A stretch of DNA of 64,000 nt from Chthonobacter albigriseus (GTDB lineage: Bacteria; Pseudomonadota; Alphaproteobacteria; Rhizobiales; Pleomorphomonadaceae), in contig NZ_JACDIT010000002.1 in the NCBI RefSeq assembly GCF_013839445.1, forward strand, positions 186,001 to 250,000. The letters run 5' to 3'. Below, piece after piece: positions 60,149 to 64,000 of the stretch (the stretch's first letter is position 1; every line of letters begins with the position of its first letter). The position numbers and the translations under genes are program-made. The notes below the pieces were generated by a model, which worked only from the letters and a program-made list of their open reading frames with translations, did not search any database and had not been told where the DNA came from.

Positions 60149-61252
60149 ATGGCCAACCTGAAGCTGACGAACGTCGCCAAGTCCTACGGGAGCGTGAAGG
60201 TGCTGCACGGCATCGATCTCACGATCCGGTCCGGTGAGTTCATCGTCTTCGTGGGGCCGTCGGGCTGCGGCAAGTCCACGCTGCTGCGCCTCATCGCGGG
60301 GCTGGAGGACATCACCGGCGGGACGCTGGAGATCGACGGTCAGGTGGTCAATGCCCTGCCCCCGTCCAAGCGCGGCATCGCAATGGTGTTCCAGTCCTAC
60401 GCGCTCTACCCGCACATGACCGTCTACGACAACATGGCCTTCGGCCTGAAGCTCGCCAACACCAGCAAGGAAGACCTCGACAAGCGGGTGCGGGCGGCGG
60501 CCGAGATGCTGCAGATCACCCAGTACCTGGACCGGTTGCCGAAGCAGCTCTCGGGCGGGCAGCGGCAGCGCGTGGCGATCGGCCGGGCCATCGTTCGCGA
60601 TCCCAAGGTGTTCCTGTTCGACGAGCCGCTCTCCAATCTCGACGCGGCGCTCCGGGTGGCCACCCGGATCGAGATCGCCAAGCTGCACGAGCGGATGCAC
60701 CAGACCACGATGATCTACGTCACGCACGATCAGGTCGAGGCGATGACGCTCGCCGACCGGATCGTGGTGCTCAATGGCGGCAAGATCGAGCAGGTCGGTT
60801 CGCCGATGGAGCTCTACCACGCACCTGACAACCTTTTCGTCGCGCGCTTCATCGGCTCGCCGGCCATGAACATCATTCCGGCCAAGATCGAAGCGGGCGG
60901 GATGCCTGCAACGGTGAGGCCGCTGAACGGCCAGCCCGTCCAGGTGGACGCGAACGTTCCGGCCTCCGCGGCCGGCAGCGCCGCCACCTTCGGCGTGCGT
61001 CCGGAGGACCTGCGGCCGACCGACGGTCCGGGCCTGTTCTCCGGAAACGTGCTGCTGGTGGAAAAGCTCGGCGAGGTCGTGCTCGCCTACATCGACATCG
61101 GCATGGAGGAGCCGCTGATCGCCAAGCTCGACGGCGACAGCCAACTGGAGCGCGGGCAGCACATCAGCGTCACCGCCGATGCGGACCGGCTGCACGTGTT
61201 CGACGGCAACGGCAAGGCCTACGTCCGCACCCGACGCGCGCTCGCCGCCTGA
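60149..61252 (+). CDS. Sugar ABC transporter ATP-binding protein (UgpC/MalK/ThuK class)
   Basis: A 367-aa ATPase that powers the ThuEFG-type importer. Walker A GPSGCGKSTL (about 37-46), Q-loop VFQSYALYPHMTVYDN, signature LSGGQRQRVAIGRAI, Walker B VFLFDEPLSNLD and switch His in YVTHDQVEAM. The C-terminal TOBE/MalK regulatory domain includes ATFGVRPEDLRPT. GGGAGGAAACG precedes the ATG. The order E-F-G-A-K matches the rhizobial agl cluster. Confidence 0.93.
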   Translation: MANLKLTNVAKSYGSVKVLHGIDLTIRSGEFIVFVGPSGCGKSTLLRLIAGLEDITGGTLEIDGQVVNALPPSKRGIAMVFQSYALYPHMTVYDNMAFGLKLANTSKEDLDKRVRAAAEMLQITQYLDRLPKQLSGGQRQRVAIGRAIVRDPKVFLFDEPLSNLDAALRVATRIEIAKLHERMHQTTMIYVTHDQVEAMTLADRIVVLNGGKIEQVGSPMELYHAPDNLFVARFIGSPAMNIIPAKIEAGGMPATVRPLNGQPVQVDANVPASAAGSAATFGVRPEDLRPTDGPGLFSGNVLLVEKLGEVVLAYIDIGMEEPLIAKLDGDSQLERGQHISVTADADRLHVFDGNGKAYVRTRRALAA

Positions 61253-61334
61253 TCTCTGGGCCCGCGGCGTCCCGTTCCGGCACAGCCGACCTGGAACGCG
61301 GATTGCTCCGTCTCCTGCCAAGGAGACCGGGCCC

Positions 61335-62702
61335 ATGGATCGACGCGCCTTTCTGTTCGCAACAGCCGCCGCAGCGGTGTCCGGTACCGTACCGGCAGCG
61401 GCGGCGCCGGAACGCATCGATCTCGTCGACCTCCGCGGCACGCTGGCGGCCACCGACGCCGGCGTACACCCCGGCGCCGTGGACGACCAGAGCGTCGAGC
61501 TTCAGGCTGCGATCGACCGCGCCGCGGCCGAGGCCAAGCCGCTGTTCCTGCCGCCCGGGCGCTACGAGGTGTCGAACCTGACGCTGCCGAGCGGCATGCG
61601 CCTCGTCGGCGTTCCCGGACAGACCCGGCTGGTCTACGGCGGCGGCGGGCATCTCGTCTATGCGGCCAACGGCTCCGGCATCAGCCTGGACGGGCTGACC
61701 CTCGACGGCGCCAATCGGGCTCTCGGCGACTACGCGCCGGGCCTCGTGCACTTCATGGCGATGGATGACGTGACCCTGGAGCGGTCGGCGGTCATTGGAA
61801 GCAGCCGCAACGGACTGGCGCTGGAACGGGTCTCCGGGCGCATCAACGGCAGCCGGATCAGCGGCGCGCGTGACGCGGGCATCTGGTCGGTGGACGGCCA
61901 GGGCCTCACCATCACCGACAACCTGGTCGCCGACTGCGGCGACGGCGGCATCCTGGTGCACCGCTGGACCAAGGGCGAGGACGGCACCATCGTCAGCCAG
62001 AACCGGGTGGAACGGATCGGCGCGCGGTCCGGCGGCACGGGGCAGAACGGCAACGGCATCAACGTGTTCCGGGCCGACGGGGTGGTCGTCTCCAGCAACC
62101 GGGTGGCCGATTGCGCCTTCTCCGCGGTGCGCTCCAACGCGGGCTCGAACGTGCAGATCGCGGGCAACAGCTGCTTCCGGTCGGGCGAGACGGCGATCTA
62201 CTCCGAATTCGGCTTCGAGGGCGCCATGGTCAGCGGCAACATCGTCGACGGCGCCTCGATCGGCATCTCGATCGCCAACTTCAACGACGGCGGCCGGCTG
62301 GCGGTGGTCTCGGGCAACATGATCCGCAACCTGCGGCACGGCGCGCCCTACCCCGACGAGCACGGCCTCGACTTCGGCATCGGCATTTCAGTGGAAGCCG
62401 ACGCGAGCGTCACGGGCAATGTGATCGACGGAGCCCCGAGCGTCGGGCTGCTGCTCGGCTGGGGGCCATACCTGCGCAACATCGTGGCCACCGGCAACAT
62501 GATCCGCGACTCCAAGGTGGGCGTCGGCGTCAGCGTGGTGGACGGCGTCGGCGACGTGATGATCGCCAACAACCTGTTCTCCGCCACCCCGGACGGTGCG
62601 GTCCGCGGCATGCGCTGGGCCGAGTTCGTTTCGGACGATCTGACCCGTATCGGGACAGCCGACCTGCCGCACATCACGCTCTCGGCCAACCGGATCGGCT
62701 GA
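61335..62702 (+). CDS. TAT-translocated repeat protein (right-handed beta-helix, Rhizobiales family)
   Basis: A 455-aa secreted protein. The twin-arginine-type signal MDRRAFLFATAAAAVSGTVP precedes AAAAPERID. The body shows pectate-lyase-like beta-helix rungs built from repeats such as ITDNLVADCGDGGILVHRW, VVSSNRVADCAFSAVRSNA and AMVSGNIVDGASIGISIANF. I recognise it as the TIGR03808-type family known mainly in Rhizobiales; its function is unknown to me. GGAGA lies 7 nt before the ATG. Confidence 0.88.
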   Translation: MDRRAFLFATAAAAVSGTVPAAAAPERIDLVDLRGTLAATDAGVHPGAVDDQSVELQAAIDRAAAEAKPLFLPPGRYEVSNLTLPSGMRLVGVPGQTRLVYGGGGHLVYAANGSGISLDGLTLDGANRALGDYAPGLVHFMAMDDVTLERSAVIGSSRNGLALERVSGRINGSRISGARDAGIWSVDGQGLTITDNLVADCGDGGILVHRWTKGEDGTIVSQNRVERIGARSGGTGQNGNGINVFRADGVVVSSNRVADCAFSAVRSNAGSNVQIAGNSCFRSGETAIYSEFGFEGAMVSGNIVDGASIGISIANFNDGGRLAVVSGNMIRNLRHGAPYPDEHGLDFGIGISVEADASVTGNVIDGAPSVGLLLGWGPYLRNIVATGNMIRDSKVGVGVSVVDGVGDVMIANNLFSATPDGAVRGMRWAEFVSDDLTRIGTADLPHITLSANRIG

Positions 62703-63716
62703 TCAGATCCCGGAGACCGCCGCCGTCGGCCGCAATTCGCCGACGGTGACGCCAGTCCGGTCCTGGATCGCAGGGCGGCGCAGGCTATCGAGGCCGGCCG
62801 TCAGGCGATCGTCCAGCCCGGACAGGAAACGCTTCAGCAGATCGGCGGTGACGACTTCGGAGGCGCGCGCGGCGCCGTCGTCGATCTTCACCGCGATCCC
62901 GAGCCCCTGTTCAGGCAGTGCGGCGGTGAAGACGCCTTCCGCGCCGGTCTTCACGAACGCCCTTTCACCGAGGAGCGTCATTGCTTTGGTGCAGAACCGG
63001 CCGGTGCCGGCGACCATGAACGGCTCGGCCGCGGCGGCCTTGCGGAGACGATCGCAGGCGGCCCTGCGCGCCGGAGACAGCCCGACCCCGGTCGCGAACC
63101 GTGCGAAGCCAAGGGCGATCGACTGCAGCGGGATGGCGAAGGTGGGGATCGAGCAGCCGTCGATGCCCATCCGGTCCGAGGCGTGCTTCGCGCCGGTCAT
63201 CTCCTCACCAGCGGCGACCACGGCGCGCATGACCGGGTGTTCGGCCTTCACGTAGCCAGCGGGGTCCTCGCCGGTGCAGGCGGCGGTGCAGAGAAACCCG
63301 GAATGCTTGCCGGAGCAGTTGTTGTGGATGCGGCCGGGGTTCAAGCCGGCGCGGTGCAGCACGGCCTGGTCCTTGCCGCGCTCAGGCCATTGCGGGCCGC
63401 ACTCAAGGCAGCCCTCGTCGAGTCCGGCCGCGGCCAACATGCGGCGGGCTGTCTCCACGTGGCGCTCCTCGCCGTTGTGCGAGGAGATCGCGAGCGCCAG
63501 TTCGGCATTGCCGAAGCCGTATCTGTCCGCCGCGCCGCTCTCGATCAGCGGCAGCGCCTGGAAGGCCTTCACCGCAGAGCGGGGAAACACAGGACGCTCG
63601 ATATCTCCGACGCCAAGGACGAGCCGCCCGTCTCCGTCGACCACGGCGATGGCCCCGCGATGGCGGCTCTCGACCACGTTCCCACGTGTGACTTCGACCA
63701 GAACCGGATTATCCAT
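62703..63716 (-). CDS. Asparaginase (AsnII/rhizobial type II family)
   Basis: A 337-aa L-asparaginase of the rhizobial class, unrelated to the E. coli enzymes. The ATG at 63716 (MDNPVLVEVTRGNVVESRHR) follows GGGAGTGAGG. Key segments: VFPRSAVKAFQALPLIES with the serine-lysine pair (about 47-53), LAISSHNGEERHVETARRML, GRIHNNCSGKHSGFL and GIDGCSIPTFAIPL, which hold the catalytic and zinc-binding residues in characterised relatives. It converges on the TAT repeat gene with no gap to spare. Confidence 0.88.
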   Translation of the reverse strand: MDNPVLVEVTRGNVVESRHRGAIAVVDGDGRLVLGVGDIERPVFPRSAVKAFQALPLIESGAADRYGFGNAELALAISSHNGEERHVETARRMLAAAGLDEGCLECGPQWPERGKDQAVLHRAGLNPGRIHNNCSGKHSGFLCTAACTGEDPAGYVKAEHPVMRAVVAAGEEMTGAKHASDRMGIDGCSIPTFAIPLQSIALGFARFATGVGLSPARRAACDRLRKAAAAEPFMVAGTGRFCTKAMTLLGERAFVKTGAEGVFTAALPEQGLGIAVKIDDGAARASEVVTADLLKRFLSGLDDRLTAGLDSLRRPAIQDRTGVTVGELRPTAAVSGI

Positions 63717-63785
63717 GAGCCTCACTCCCGACAGCGCGAGAGCCGATAGCATTCCCGCCGCGAGGAGGGAATGGCGCTTTGGCCG

Positions 63786-64000
63786 TCACGCTGCCCGACG
63801 AAGCCAGGTCCGCAGCCGTTCCAGTGCCGTATCCAGCACTTCGTCCTTCTTGCAGAAGCAGAAACGGATGTAGGTGGAGGGCGGGTTCGACGCGTAGAAA
63901 GCCGAGACGGGGACCGCGGCGACGCCGGCCTCCCGCGTCATCTTCAGGCAGGCCTCCTTGTCGTCTGCGATGCCGAGCGGGCCGGTGTCCGTGGTGACGA
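63786..64000 (-). CDS. PLP-dependent aminotransferase, C-terminal end (cut by window edge)
   Basis: The last 71 codons of a class I/II aminotransferase, ending at the TGA at 63788-63786. The readable part (VTTDTGPLGIADDKEACLKM, then EAGVAAVPVSAFYASNPPST, then YIRFCFCKKDEVLDTALERL) matches the small-domain end of methionine/kynurenine-type aminotransferases such as YbdL. The rest lies beyond the window. Confidence 0.75.
   Translation of the reverse strand, partial: VTTDTGPLGIADDKEACLKMTREAGVAAVPVSAFYASNPPSTYIRFCFCKKDEVLDTALERLRTWLRRAA

Overview
This is a GC-rich, tightly packed chromosomal segment from an alphaproteobacterium, most likely of the order Hyphomicrobiales (Rhizobiales). Evidence: a TAT-translocated right-handed repeat protein of a family I know mainly from Rhizobiales (61335-62702), a trehalose/maltose-type ThuEFG transporter with AglA and a LacI-type repressor, a CysN/CysC fusion, and a lanthanide-type PQQ alcohol dehydrogenase. 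I see no insertion sequence, integrase, phage gene or CRISPR array.

Layout. (1) 1-11934, minus strand: the transcription/translation block tRNA-Tyr, tRNA-Gly, tuf, tRNA-Trp, secE, nusG, rplK, rplA, rplJ, rplL, rpoB and the first part of rpoC (cut by the window edge). Sigma70-like promoters sit before tRNA-Tyr and before tRNA-Trp, and there are leader-type hairpins before rplK, rplJ, rpoB and rpoC. (2) 12134-13097, plus: rlmB and tRNA-Thr. (3) 13484-29595: a surface-glycan region with four glycosyltransferases (GT-B, GT25, GT10, GT2), two hexapeptide acyltransferase domains, a 3-acetamido-3,6-dideoxyhexose module (acetyltransferase/ketoisomerase fusion plus PLP aminotransferase), two Wzx-type flippases, a TylF-like methyltransferase, a pyruvyltransferase, an FAD/NAD(P) oxidoreductase and an OmpR-type two-component system. 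(4) 29966-39400, minus: a PQQ alcohol dehydrogenase module (dehydrogenase, XoxJ/MxaJ-like protein fused to ankyrin repeats, c-type cytochrome, binding protein, beta-propeller) with its own NarL-type two-component system. (5) 39959-46265: a lipoprotein, then a LuxR-type regulator divergent from a polyamine/spermidine-type ABC transporter and an SDR. (6) 46315-49606: a mini-ORF, a soluble globin-like chemoreceptor and an amidohydrolase. (7) 49743-53710: cysD-cysNC sulfate activation and an acyltransferase. (8) 53790-61252: LacI repressor divergent from a thuEFG-aglA-ATPase alpha-glucoside operon with recognisable operators. (9) 61335-64000: TAT repeat protein, asparaginase II and the 3' end of an aminotransferase.

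How the parts work together. Region 4 would oxidise a short alcohol (methanol or ethanol) in the periplasm and pass electrons to the cytochrome. An ATCGGGAA motif repeated upstream of both the dehydrogenase and the sensor kinase suggests one regulator governs both. Region 3 would build and export a decorated O-antigen or capsule repeat; the enzymes that make dTDP-4-keto-6-deoxyglucose are not in the window. Region 8 imports and hydrolyses alpha-glucosides under LacI-type repression.

The least ordinary content is the periplasmic solute-binding/ankyrin fusion with its N-terminally extended cytochrome partner, the shared-motif regulatory arrangement around the dehydrogenase, the attenuator-like arms before cysD, and a chemoreceptor whose globin-like domain appears to lack the haem-ligating histidine. 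All family names come from reading the translated sequences; no database search was possible.
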